DNA of 38,343 nucleotides from Deltaproteobacteria bacterium (GTDB taxonomy: Bacteria > Desulfobacterota > Desulfuromonadia > Geobacterales > Pseudopelobacteraceae), in the NCBI GenBank assembly GCA_021850095.1, contig JAJZRX010000025.1:1-38343 (forward strand), in the 5' to 3' direction. Both the position numbers and the translations under genes were made by a program. Below are positions 26,554 to 34,893 of this stretch, piece after piece. The notes under the pieces are model-generated. The model searched no databases. It had not been told where the DNA came from and saw nothing but the letters and a program-made list of their open reading frames with translations. Numbering within the stretch: the stretch's first letter is position 1; each line of letters begins with the position of its first letter.

Positions 26554-27141
26554 TCAGCCCCCTTTCAGCAGGTCACGTTTCAATCTGTCATCGATCGGCT
26601 TGCGCCCCAGCCAGATGCCGAAATAGGCGGAAGCGAAATCAGCTCCCTCGATGACGATCAGCGGCGTGCCGTTCAGGGCAAGTTCTGTTCCCCGCCCCGG
26701 CAGATAAGTTAGGGAATAACGGTCCCCTGGCGTGACGTCCTTGTAGGCGGCATTGATCCGGTCGATGCGCCCCTTCAGTCGGGAAAGTTCCGCAGGAGAC
26801 TGGTTGCGTTCCATCACCGGCGCGGCGCCCTTGTGGAAATCCGGCCCCTTGATCGAGACCAGGTAGCTGATCTCAAGCCGTTTCGGCACATCCGAGAGGA
26901 CATCTTCCGCCCTGACCCCCTCGGGCAGATAAAGGGCCGCCACATAGGCCTTGATAACCTTCAGGTAGCGCAGCAGGGCCGCATTGCGCAGCGGCACCGC
27001 TTTGCCCCCGATGGTGGTACTGTCGGCAAAGGTGACATTTTCAACCGTCAGGGCCTGGGCGGTTTCGGGCAGGCTGAAACTGATACCGCTGTTCAGAAGA
27101 AAAACAAGGCACAGCATCGAACCCTTGCAGACCGAGCGCAT
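26554..27141 (-). CDS. Chalcone isomerase-like family protein (exported)
   Basis: The 195-residue protein has a predicted signal peptide (about 1-30) and a chalcone isomerase-like fold: FADSTTIGGKAVPLRNAALLRYL, then KAYVAALYLPEG, then ADFASAYFGIWLGRKPI near the end. Bacterial members are not flavonoid enzymes; fatty-acid binding has been described for related plant proteins, and the lipid-gene context fits that. It is the first gene of the five-gene run and has GAGGAG before its ATG. It is divergent from the second methyltransferase. Confidence 0.82.
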   Translation of the reverse strand: MRSVCKGSMLCLVFLLNSGISFSLPETAQALTVENVTFADSTTIGGKAVPLRNAALLRYLKVIKAYVAALYLPEGVRAEDVLSDVPKRLEISYLVSIKGPDFHKGAAPVMERNQSPAELSRLKGRIDRINAAYKDVTPGDRYSLTYLPGRGTELALNGTPLIVIEGADFASAYFGIWLGRKPIDDRLKRDLLKGG

Positions 27142-27183
27142 GTGAACTCCTCAATGAAATTTTATATACGTTTTATCATAACC

Positions 27184-27192
27184 TGCTATAAA
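27184..27192 (+). promoter_or_regulatory. Possible extended -10 promoter for the second methyltransferase
   Basis: TGCTATAAA in the divergent intergenic region forms an extended -10 element on the + strand, with no strong -35 box. Start of transcription would be near 27199, giving a leader of about 105 nt before the ATG at 27305. The opposite strand also has weak boxes serving the minus-strand run. Confidence 0.3.
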
Positions 27193-27304
27193 TGACAGAG
27201 ACAAAAAGCACAACCTTCGCCAGGCGCGAAACGCTGGCAATCATCGATTCGGAGCGGGTCAGCAGCGTAGCCGGGCCGTAACTTCTCACGTTGGAGGTAA
27301 CTGC

Positions 27305-28339
27305 ATGAATATGCTGGTCGAACTGATGGAAAAAGGGATGCTGCCGGATGCGGTTATCAGGCGGGGAATCAGACGTCTGCTGCGGAAGCGTCTGCAGGAT
27401 GAATATCATGGAGATACGGAGGTCGAGCGCCAGCGGCAGAGTGAACTGTTTGCCACCCTGCGGAGCAGCCCGCTGGCGATCGAGACTGGCGCGGCCAATG
27501 ACCAGCACTATGAACTGCCGCCGGCCTTTTTCGCCCAGGTGCTGGGTCCGCGCCGGAAGTACAGCAGCTGCCTTTACCCGATCGGCGTGAACGGCATTGA
27601 GGCCGCCGAAGAAGCCATGCTGGCGGAAACCTGCCGTCGGGCCGGCCTTGCTGATGGCATGCAGGTTCTGGAGCTTGGCTGCGGCTGGGGCCCCCTGACG
27701 CTCTGGATGGCCGAACAGTACCCGGATGCCCGCATCACTGCCCTCTCCAATTCAACCCCGCAACGGGAGTATATTCAATCGGTCTGCCGCGATAAGGGTT
27801 TCAGCAACGTGCGGGTTATCACCGCCGACATGAACGATTTCTCCATCGACCAGACCTTCGACCGGATCGTCACGGTGGAGATGTTCGAGCATATGCGCAA
27901 TTACGCCGAACTGCTCCGGCGCATTTCCGGCTGGCTGAAACCGGACGGGCGTCTGTTCGTGCACATCTTCTGCCATCGCGAACTGGCCTATTTTTTCGAG
28001 ACCGAAGGTGAAGCCAACTGGATGGGACGCTATTTTTTCACCGGCGGGATCATGCCTTCCGATCACCTGCTGTTTTACTTCAACGACCATCTGCTGGTGG
28101 AAAACCACTGGCGCGTGAATGGCCGCCATTACCAGCAGACCTGCGAGGATTGGCTGCGGCTGCAGGACGCCCGGCGTGAACAGATCATGCCGATCCTGGA
28201 AGAGGTCTACGGTGAGGAGGCAGAAATCTGGTTCCAGCGCTGGAGGGTATTTTTCATGGCCTGCGCCGAACTGTTCGGCTATAACGGCGGCAATGAATGG
28301 TTCGTCAGCCACTACCTGCTGCGGAAGATTTCGTGCTGA
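27305..28339 (+). CDS. CFA synthase-like / coclaurine N-methyltransferase-like SAM methyltransferase
   Basis: The 344-residue SAM-dependent methyltransferase carries NDQHYELPPAFF (65-76), KYSSCLYP, the SAM loop LELGCGWG (122-129) and VTVEMFEHM. The shape is that of the CFA superfamily branch that also includes plant coclaurine N-methyltransferases; it lacks the long N-terminal domain of true Cfa. It differs clearly from the CFA-type enzyme at 18243-19532. The substrate is unknown; fatty-acid methylation is a reasonable guess from its neighbours. GGAGG lies 8 nt before the start. Confidence 0.88.
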   Translation: MNMLVELMEKGMLPDAVIRRGIRRLLRKRLQDEYHGDTEVERQRQSELFATLRSSPLAIETGAANDQHYELPPAFFAQVLGPRRKYSSCLYPIGVNGIEAAEEAMLAETCRRAGLADGMQVLELGCGWGPLTLWMAEQYPDARITALSNSTPQREYIQSVCRDKGFSNVRVITADMNDFSIDQTFDRIVTVEMFEHMRNYAELLRRISGWLKPDGRLFVHIFCHRELAYFFETEGEANWMGRYFFTGGIMPSDHLLFYFNDHLLVENHWRVNGRHYQQTCEDWLRLQDARREQIMPILEEVYGEEAEIWFQRWRVFFMACAELFGYNGGNEWFVSHYLLRKISC

Positions 28340-28404
28340 ACGGAACAACTCACGCTTTACATCGGCGCCATACGTAATTTCAAAAATTTTTAGGAGGTCA
28401 AACC

Positions 28405-29505
28405 ATGAAGCTTTTTTCTCCTTGCCAACTGGCCGGCACCAGGCTTGCCAATCGTATCGTCATGGCCCCCATGACCCGCTCCCGCGCCACCGGGAATATT
28501 CCCAACCGCTTAATGGCAGAGTATTACGGTCAGCGGGCATCGGCCGGCCTGATTATCACCGAGGGAACGTCACCGTCTCCCCATGGCCTCGGTTATGCCC
28601 GGATTCCCGGAATCTTTTCACCAGAGCAGATTGACGGCTGGCAGACGGTCACGGGAGCGGTGCATGGCCGGGAAGGAAAGATATTCCTGCAGATGATGCA
28701 TACCGGCAGGGTTGGCAACAGCTATAATCTTCCACCAGGCGCAACACTTCTGGGGCCGTCTGCGCTAGGGATGAAGGGAGTAATCTGGACCGACCAGGGG
28801 GGCGAGCAGCCGTACGACCTGCCCCGCGAGATGTCACTTACTGAAGTCCGTGTTGCCGTGTCGGAATACGGCAGAGGGGCTTCCAATGCCGTTGATGCGG
28901 GATTCGATGGCGTTGAAATCCATGGAGCAAACGGCTATCTGATTACCCAGTTCCTCGATCCGGGGTCCAACCAGCGTGATGACGCCTACGGAGGGGATGC
29001 GGAACGCCGCAACCGCTTTGCCCTGGATGTGGCACAGGCGGTCGTCACTGCCATCGGCGCCGAGCGGGTCGGCATCCGGCTTTCCCCCTATGGAGTGTTC
29101 AACGACATGAGCGGTGATTACCAGGGGATTGCGGAACAGTACATCGCCCTGGCGGGAGCATTGGGAACGCTGAAACTGGCATACCTGCACATGGTTGATC
29201 ACTCTGCCATGGGAGCGCCCAGACCGGACCCGGCCACTGTCCGGGCGATGTGTGCAGCGTTCCGGGCAGCCGGCGGGCAGGGGATCATCCTCTCTGGCGG
29301 TTATGACCGTGAGCGGGCCGAGTCTGACCTGGAGAACGGTGCCGCCGACCTGGTGGCCTTCGGACGTCCGTTCATTTCCAACCCTGACCTGGTGGATCGC
29401 CTGTCCGCAGGCGTGCCGCTGGCAGAGCCCGACCAGGCGACCTTCTACACCCCCGGCCCGGAAGGGTACACGGATTATCCCGCTTTCAAGGATGGAAAGG
29501 CTTGA
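28405..29505 (+). CDS. Old Yellow Enzyme family alkene reductase
   Basis: The 366-residue flavoenzyme (FMN TIM barrel) reduces activated C=C bonds with NAD(P)H. The active site is visible: H173 and N176 in EIHGANGYLITQF, proton donor Y178, FMN contacts MAPMTRSR near the N-terminus and Q97, then the family signature NQRDDAYGG and FGRPFISNPDL near the end. Substrates may be electrophilic enals, including those from lipid peroxidation. AGGAGG precedes the start. It is on the same strand as the methyltransferase, with 65 bp between them. Confidence 0.92.
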   Translation: MKLFSPCQLAGTRLANRIVMAPMTRSRATGNIPNRLMAEYYGQRASAGLIITEGTSPSPHGLGYARIPGIFSPEQIDGWQTVTGAVHGREGKIFLQMMHTGRVGNSYNLPPGATLLGPSALGMKGVIWTDQGGEQPYDLPREMSLTEVRVAVSEYGRGASNAVDAGFDGVEIHGANGYLITQFLDPGSNQRDDAYGGDAERRNRFALDVAQAVVTAIGAERVGIRLSPYGVFNDMSGDYQGIAEQYIALAGALGTLKLAYLHMVDHSAMGAPRPDPATVRAMCAAFRAAGGQGIILSGGYDRERAESDLENGAADLVAFGRPFISNPDLVDRLSAGVPLAEPDQATFYTPGPEGYTDYPAFKDGKA

Positions 29506-29625
29506 AGCGCTGGTACCCATCTACTTGACAGGGACTGAAGGCGTACTTATTTGCGGAACTGCTGGAGCGTATTGACGACCTGGAACGGAGACTTTGAGTA
29601 AAGGCGGAAAGCGGGAGAACCTGAC

Positions 29626-30069
29626 ATGGCTACGACAAACTACATGCTCTACTGCCCGTCCTGCGGCACCGGCAACCGTATCCCGGCAGACAAAGAGGGA
29701 CTGGCCGGGCGCTGCGGCAAATGCAGGTCAGCCTTGCCGCCCCTGTACTGCCATCCCCGACAGGTGAACGAGCGGAGCTTTGATGCATTCATCAGCTCCT
29801 ATCCCGGTCCGGTGCTGGCAGAGTTCTGGGCCCCGACCTGACCGCACTGCCATACCTTCGCACCGGTGGTGCGAACCGTTGCTGAAAAACTGGCCGGCCA
29901 GGCGGCGGTAGTCCAGATCAACACCCAGGAGAACCCTGACTTGGCGGCGCGCTTCGGTATTCGCGGCATCCCGGCCATTGTGCTGCTGAAGCAGGGGCGC
30001 GTTATCGATCAACTGCCGGGAGCGCAAGCGCTTGATGCGGTGCTGACATGGTTCCGCAGGAAGGTATGA
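29626..30069 (+). CDS. trxC: Thioredoxin-2 (TrxC-like) with in-frame TGA, probable selenoprotein
   Basis: Read through the TGA at 29839-29841, one frame encodes 147 residues. An N-terminal zinc ribbon (C10, C13, C30, C33) is followed by a thioredoxin fold. The active-site segment reads WAPT-(TGA)-PHC, so the TGA replaces the first catalytic cysteine of C-x-x-C (position 72, with C75 second). The fold continues in the same frame: VVQINTQENPDLAARFGI, the cis-proline segment RGIPAIVLL, then the stop TGA at 30069. A hairpin suited to a bacterial SECIS lies just downstream of the codon. UxxC thioredoxins are known among selenoproteins. Automatic annotation would cut it at 71 aa or call it a pseudogene. 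A simple nonsense mutation is the alternative. Confidence 0.85.
29857..29875 (+). promoter_or_regulatory. Candidate bacterial SECIS hairpin in trxC
   Basis: TTCGCACC (29857-29864) and GGTGCGAA (29868-29875) form a perfect 8-bp stem capped by GGT, starting 15 nt after the in-frame TGA. Bacterial SECIS elements lie immediately downstream of the UGA and need G/U in the apical loop, with the loop roughly 16-37 nt after the codon; both hold here (loop about 23 nt away). SelB binding is inferred. Confidence 0.65.
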
Positions 30070-30151
30070 TAAACCCGGATATTCTCATCTTCATCCGACA
30101 ACGCCAGAAATCCTTGCCAGTCACGTGCGATGTCACGATATCTGCTCACCG

Positions 30152-31435
30152 TCACTTGGAATCAGGCCGTTTCAGATCGAACTCGATTTCGAACTCCGTC
30201 ACTTCCTCGTTCTCTTTATTGCTTATCACCAGCACCTGCTTGTCCTTCAGCCTCTTATCCCGCACCGTGCCGGTGAAAGGGCCGAACTGCCGCTCCAGCG
30301 GAATAGTCAGCGGCTGCTTCCCGGTTTTCGGCTTCTTGTCAAGATTGTCGCACGCACCCACGGCGGTGGTAGTTTTTGTGACGTATTCCGTTCCTTCTCT
30401 TGAAACTGCGCGTACGGACACTTTGTAGGTGCCGTTTTTCGAGAAGTGCAGCCTGATGGTGGCGTCCTTGTTGTCCGATGTGCCGGTTTTCATCGACCAG
30501 GTGCTGGTGTCGAGACCGCTTACCGAACCGGCCGACTCCGTCTCGTCCCTGAAAGACCACTCCCCCTTTCGACCTGATGCACATTCGTGGCAGCCGGTAA
30601 TCTCTTCGCGGACGATCTTCTCGGTTATGTTCCCTTCCATTGTGCCATCGGTATCAGGATTGCCGTTTCTTTGGAATTTCCAGACATGCTTGCCGTCGAC
30701 AGTTACGGTTTCCGTCTTCCGTCCCTGATGATCCTGCCCGTTGCAGTAATCAGTGAAGGTCTCTTCACGCTGCTCGTTCCGTTTTGTTTTAGCTCTCACC
30801 TCAACATTACCCTTGAACGGGCACACTTCGTTATTGAGCCCTTTGTCATTAGACCCTTCTTCAACAAACGCCTTGGCCAGTTCATCCGCAATCCGCTTTA
30901 TATCCGCTATCGCCGCGCCTGTCGTAGGGTATACCTTGTTTTCCTGATAGAAGAGACCCGACCTCTTTGTCCAGAACTTATTGACAGCATTGACTCTGAC
31001 GATCACCACCGGTTTCGCTGTGGTCATTATGGTAACGATATATTTCGCATCCCCCATCTTGTTGAACTCGTCCATCTTCTTACGGAGCGACGCCTGAAAC
31101 CGCTCTTCTTCTTCGGCTGTGGTGTACCTTTCTTGTGAATCGGCATCAGAAGCATTGGCGCCGGCAATCCATTCCCCGCCGCTAGGGCCCATGAACTCCT
31201 TCTGCTTCAAGGCATCCAGCGCTTTTTGGGTTTGGCTCTTCGTAAAAATCTTAAGGCAGGGAAAGTCCTTGAGAAGCGCGTCCTCGATGGCGACCGCCGC
31301 ATCCCTCATCAGGAGTTTGGCCTCCGGGGAATTTTCGCCCGTCGTTTCATGAATGTTCAGCACATCGTTTTGATAGGCTAATGCCTCCCCATGCCCCGCC
31401 ACAAACAACAAAAATATCAATACTAATGTTTTCAT
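30152..31435 (-). CDS. Exported protein of unknown function
   Basis: The 427-residue protein has a clear signal peptide (about 1-21, cleavage after GEALA). The N-terminal half (about 35-200) has the look of proteins with repeated nucleotide- or polymer-binding alpha/beta units (AAVAIEDALLK, DAKYIVTIMTTAKPVVIVRVNAV), loosely like CsgG/TolB-type domains; this is weak. The C-terminal half is rich in Ser, Thr and charged residues, is probably beta, and has a CHEC motif. It is the last gene of a four-gene operon, overlapping the LRR gene by 4 bp. It converges with trxC. Confidence 0.7.
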   Translation of the reverse strand: MKTLVLIFLLFVAGHGEALAYQNDVLNIHETTGENSPEAKLLMRDAAVAIEDALLKDFPCLKIFTKSQTQKALDALKQKEFMGPSGGEWIAGANASDADSQERYTTAEEEERFQASLRKKMDEFNKMGDAKYIVTIMTTAKPVVIVRVNAVNKFWTKRSGLFYQENKVYPTTGAAIADIKRIADELAKAFVEEGSNDKGLNNEVCPFKGNVEVRAKTKRNEQREETFTDYCNGQDHQGRKTETVTVDGKHVWKFQRNGNPDTDGTMEGNITEKIVREEITGCHECASGRKGEWSFRDETESAGSVSGLDTSTWSMKTGTSDNKDATIRLHFSKNGTYKVSVRAVSREGTEYVTKTTTAVGACDNLDKKPKTGKQPLTIPLERQFGPFTGTVRDKRLKDKQVLVISNKENEEVTEFEIEFDLKRPDSK

Positions 31436-32358
31436 TCGGTTACGATCCTGCAGTTCGGTAGCAGTTTGGCAATCTGCCGCAGTTCTGTCGCGCTGATTCC
31501 GGTTTTAATGACGCCTAATTCCTCCAGGAACAGAAGCTCCGTAACCGTCGGCAACAGAGTGGCGATTGGATTCATGTCCAGCTGAAGGCTTTGCAGCTGT
31601 TTCAACGATCCGACAGCCGCCGGAAGCTTTCCGATACTGTTGTTGAAGATTGAAAGCATCGTCAGGCCCTCGAAGGCGCCGATCGATTCAGGGATTGAGG
31701 TAAGAAATCCGCGAAAATTGAAGATGTACAGTTCGGTCAGCGGCAGATGCTTGGCCCTGTCCAGAATGAGGGGCAGATTAACCGGAGTGCCGTTGACTCC
31801 ACCGGTCAGGATCAGGGTGGTGATGCCGGTGAATTTATCCAGCAGGTCGATGAGGGTCTGCGCTTCATCCCGGGAAAGGTCGATGAACAGAACCTTTGCC
31901 TCCTGATAATAGGCGCTGTTCCTGACCGACTTGTCCCGATCCTCCTCGTACTCTTCCGTGACCCTCGTGCGAACCGGTCCCGCAAGGTCGAGCTTCGCCC
32001 CCTTCCCCTTGGCAGCCGCTTCCCCGACTGTTTCCCACATTGCCTCACGAGTCATCACCGCCTGGTCTTCTTCGCTGTCAGGCCGCTCCTCCCCACGGGC
32101 CCGGGACTCTGCCGCATCCCGCTGTGCCTGCAGTTTCTGCAGCTGCATCATCAACGCGTCAATGCGTGCCCGCACCCTTTTGTCATTGTCGGCCGTTTTT
32201 TTCCGCAGGGCGCGCAGTTCATTCCGAATGGCCAGCGGATCGGTGGGGAGCGGCGGCTCCGCCGCAACAGCCAGGAGCGGGAGCAGCAGGAACGTGAGCA
32301 CTGCAAGGAGGCGTCGTGCGCGCTGTGCGCTCAACCTGTGGCCGTATTTCCCGCTCAC
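31432..32358 (-). CDS. Exported leucine-rich repeat protein
   Basis: The 308-residue protein has an N-terminal hydrophobic segment (about 15-33, cleavable at AVA-A), a charged coiled-coil stretch (about 45-90) and a C-terminal leucine-rich repeat domain (about 165-305). Repeat units read, for example, LTMLSIFNNSIGKLPAAVGS and LQSLQLDMNPIATLLPTV. LRRs are protein-binding surfaces; the partner may be one of the co-encoded exported proteins. Neighbouring genes overlap by 4 bp on both sides. Confidence 0.78.
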   Translation of the reverse strand: MSGKYGHRLSAQRARRLLAVLTFLLLPLLAVAAEPPLPTDPLAIRNELRALRKKTADNDKRVRARIDALMMQLQKLQAQRDAAESRARGEERPDSEEDQAVMTREAMWETVGEAAAKGKGAKLDLAGPVRTRVTEEYEEDRDKSVRNSAYYQEAKVLFIDLSRDEAQTLIDLLDKFTGITTLILTGGVNGTPVNLPLILDRAKHLPLTELYIFNFRGFLTSIPESIGAFEGLTMLSIFNNSIGKLPAAVGSLKQLQSLQLDMNPIATLLPTVTELLFLEELGVIKTGISATELRQIAKLLPNCRIVTE

Positions 32359-33590
32359 TGCGCCTCACCCCCGGACCCTGGCTGCTCGCCGCCGCAGAAG
32401 CGGTCTTTGCAGCGGTCTTCTCCAGGATTGTATTGATAGGCACTTCCCAATACCCCGACATACCTCTGGATCGCTTCCAGGCCGGAGAGCCCGCTGCTCG
32501 CATCCGGGAGTCCGATCCCTGTCTGGGCCTTCTGCAACTCGCCGGTAATCCGGTCAAGCTCCTTGTAACGGCCCTGGGAAATCAACAGCGAAGACTGCCA
32601 GTCACGGAGGATATCAAGCAGCTTCGGCGCCATGTAATTGCAGTAGCTCATTCGCGCGGAGTGAATACTGCTGCACTGATCTTCCTTTGCCTGGCAAGAG
32701 GACTTGATTGGGGTCTCGTGCTGGGTTGTTTGCGGGAGCGCGTCCAGCTCCGCCGCCAGGTTCGTGCCTCCGAAGTCGGATTGATAGCCATCCTCTAGCT
32801 TCCCCTGTCTTTTGAGCACATCGATAATCTTGCTGTAGTCGACGTCTTTAGGGCGTTTGTAGGCAGAACCAAGCATTGCCGCCAGTGCATTCTCCTGATC
32901 GTATATCTGCTCACGCATGTTCTTCGCGTACGTATCCTTGTCCAATTCCTCAAATTGGCCGGCGGCTTTTGCTTCAACGGCACGATACAGCTTCTGCGAC
33001 AGTTCGGCCTGCTCTTTCGCAAGTTTCCCGGCATCGGCGATCTTCCGCTTATCGGCTTCACGCTCCCCTTTCGATTTCATCAGGTCGTTGACCTGCAGCT
33101 CGCCCGCCATGGTCTTGGCAAAATCAACATTGGCCATGGTTTTTCCTTCTTTGTTCGCCTTTTTCTGAGCCTTCAGGTCATCCATGGAAACGCCGAACTT
33201 CTCCTGCATCATCTGTTCAGCCATCTTCTTACGCTCGGCCTTGGACATCTTCTTCATTTCCGCCTGGCTCTTCCCCTCGAACCCCGGCATGTCGACCGCG
33301 TTTTCCATCATCTTTTTACTGTTCTGCTCATTCCACTTTTTAAGCGCCCGCCGCCGCTTGCCGACTTCATCCTTCAGTTCCTTCTGCGCTTTCAGGAATT
33401 TTTCACGAAACTGCTTGATGTCGTCATCCTTGCCCGGACAACCGTTTCTGGGCGGAGATGGGATCACGTTGAGAAAATAATCCGGAGACTTGCCAACCCA
33501 GGAACTCTGCCCTATGGCCCCGTCTCCGAGGTCGCTGCAATAGCCGGTTGTAGTCCAGACGAGGCTTATTGTAATTAATAATTTTTTCAT
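32355..33590 (-). CDS. Exported lysine-rich helical protein of unknown function
   Basis: The 411-residue protein has a signal peptide (about 1-18, TTGYCS). It has a long, highly charged, probably alpha-helical middle (about 40-230; many K, E and A with repeated KKM, AEQ and EAK patterns). The C-terminal part carries several cysteines (SSCQAKEDQCSSIH and DRCKDRFCGG). The basic tail could bind anionic polymers. No family is recognised. It is the second gene of the operon, 18 bp after the first gene and overlapping the LRR gene by 4 bp. Confidence 0.7.
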   Translation of the reverse strand: MKKLLITISLVWTTTGYCSDLGDGAIGQSSWVGKSPDYFLNVIPSPPRNGCPGKDDDIKQFREKFLKAQKELKDEVGKRRRALKKWNEQNSKKMMENAVDMPGFEGKSQAEMKKMSKAERKKMAEQMMQEKFGVSMDDLKAQKKANKEGKTMANVDFAKTMAGELQVNDLMKSKGEREADKRKIADAGKLAKEQAELSQKLYRAVEAKAAGQFEELDKDTYAKNMREQIYDQENALAAMLGSAYKRPKDVDYSKIIDVLKRQGKLEDGYQSDFGGTNLAAELDALPQTTQHETPIKSSCQAKEDQCSSIHSARMSYCNYMAPKLLDILRDWQSSLLISQGRYKELDRITGELQKAQTGIGLPDASSGLSGLEAIQRYVGVLGSAYQYNPGEDRCKDRFCGGEQPGSGGEAQ

Positions 33591-33608
33591 GTTTCAGCAA
33601 CCTCTCGT

Positions 33609-34676
33609 CTATTTTTCAGTCAACGCTCCGCTGATCTCTTTCCAGTTCGACGTATGCAGCGCCTGCCAGACCCGATAGGGAGCAATGTCCCCCTGCTCGC
33701 TCGGCCCCGGTTTCTCTCCTTCAAAGCTGCCTGACCGGCTGAAGGTGACGGTAACCAACTGGAACGCAGAACGGGGGAGCTTCGGATCGAACCACGAAGG
33801 ATTCACCCGGACCAGAGGTTCTCCTTCGTCGCTCCCCACCGGCGCCAGGGCGGGCTGCATCGGGTCCCATTCGAACTTGCGTGCCCGCATCTTCCGCTCT
33901 TCCGCCGACATGGCTGCCAGAGCATCCTGATGATTCCTCACGATCAGGGGAGTGATCGTATCAATGGCCGGGGAATCAGCCGCTTCCCTCTGCCAACGCT
34001 TCAGCTCTGCTGTTATGAATTCCTCCCGGGTGACCGGTATCCATATCGGTTTATTGCTCCGATTCAGAATGATGGTCTCGGTGCCGCCGCGTGTACGGTA
34101 AATCGGAAATCCGGCAAGTTCTCCCACCCGTTCAGGCTCGTACATCGCCTTCGTCGGAAAAGTCGAACCTCCCAAAAGCTCGAACCCCACCCCCGGATCA
34201 TTGACAGCGACATGCAGCTCGTCGGTAGTGCAGCAGATAGAGACCGGCTTTCCCGTCTTTGGAGCGCGATGATAAAAGTGAAAGCGCAGGTAGCCAAAGC
34301 CGGGAATGGGAACCTTGTTTGTTTTCGGCTGTTCATCGTTCGGGCGGAAATAGCCTTTTATCTCAACCCCTTGCGGTGACCTGAATACCGGCTGTTTGGC
34401 CAGAATGTCGCGCAACCGTTCCAGGTTGCGGCTGAATACCGCAGCGTCCGATTTTTTCAAAGTGGAGTTGGAGGAGACCGTAGCGCTGAATTTACCGGGA
34501 TGATCGTGAAGAAAAGTGAATTCTCCGGCAAAGAGAAGCGTATTTTTGAAAAGCAAGGAGAGAATGAGTGAACAGAGAAGAAGTGCGCGCAAATTCCGAT
34601 TGAGGGAGGAAGATTGAGACCGGGTTGAAATTCGCAGGTTATGCAGCCAGACAATCAAACGTAACCGCAGCGGCAT
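33609..34676 (-). CDS. Exported or membrane-anchored protein of unknown function
   Basis: The 355-residue protein starts with basic residues followed by a hydrophobic stretch (about 30-48, LLLCSLILSLLF), giving a signal peptide or anchor. The rest is globular and soluble, with no motif I recognise. The ATG at 34676 is preferred because AGGGGGG lies 9 nt upstream; a longer frame reaches 34733. It is the first gene of a four-gene run with a promoter candidate about 85 bp upstream. Confidence 0.65.
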   Translation of the reverse strand: MPLRLRLIVWLHNLRISTRSQSSSLNRNLRALLLCSLILSLLFKNTLLFAGEFTFLHDHPGKFSATVSSNSTLKKSDAAVFSRNLERLRDILAKQPVFRSPQGVEIKGYFRPNDEQPKTNKVPIPGFGYLRFHFYHRAPKTGKPVSICCTTDELHVAVNDPGVGFELLGGSTFPTKAMYEPERVGELAGFPIYRTRGGTETIILNRSNKPIWIPVTREEFITAELKRWQREAADSPAIDTITPLIVRNHQDALAAMSAEERKMRARKFEWDPMQPALAPVGSDEGEPLVRVNPSWFDPKLPRSAFQLVTVTFSRSGSFEGEKPGPSEQGDIAPYRVWQALHTSNWKEISGALTEK

Positions 34677-34759
34677 ATGAAGCATCCCCCCTGGCAATAT
34701 CAAGTACATGAAAGCAGCACCGACTCCGAACAAAAATCAGCGCAGTACCATAAATGTCC

Positions 34760-34788
34760 TTTTAAGCAATAATCCACCGGGGAGTCAA
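34760..34788 (-). promoter_or_regulatory. Promoter candidate for the four-gene exported-protein operon
   Basis: On the minus strand TTGACT (34783-34788) is followed after 17 bp by TTAAAA (34760-34765). The -35 box is good and the -10 box weak. A 12-bp word, GGCACTCGTTCT, lies just upstream at about 34796-34807 and recurs at the right window edge. Confidence 0.4.
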
Positions 34789-34893
34789 TATATTTGGCAC
34801 TCGTTCTCAATCGGGCACCACCTGATATAAGAGATTAGGGTACGTTTCACCAGCAGAATATGAGAGGGAGTGCTACGGACAACTGAAAGCTGC

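Noticed and set aside
29540-29598. Possible gene tail (...YLFAELLERIDDLERRL) between the Old Yellow Enzyme and trxC
   Set aside because: The frame is closed by a TGA shortly upstream and has no start; at most it is a remnant of a lost gene, too short to call.
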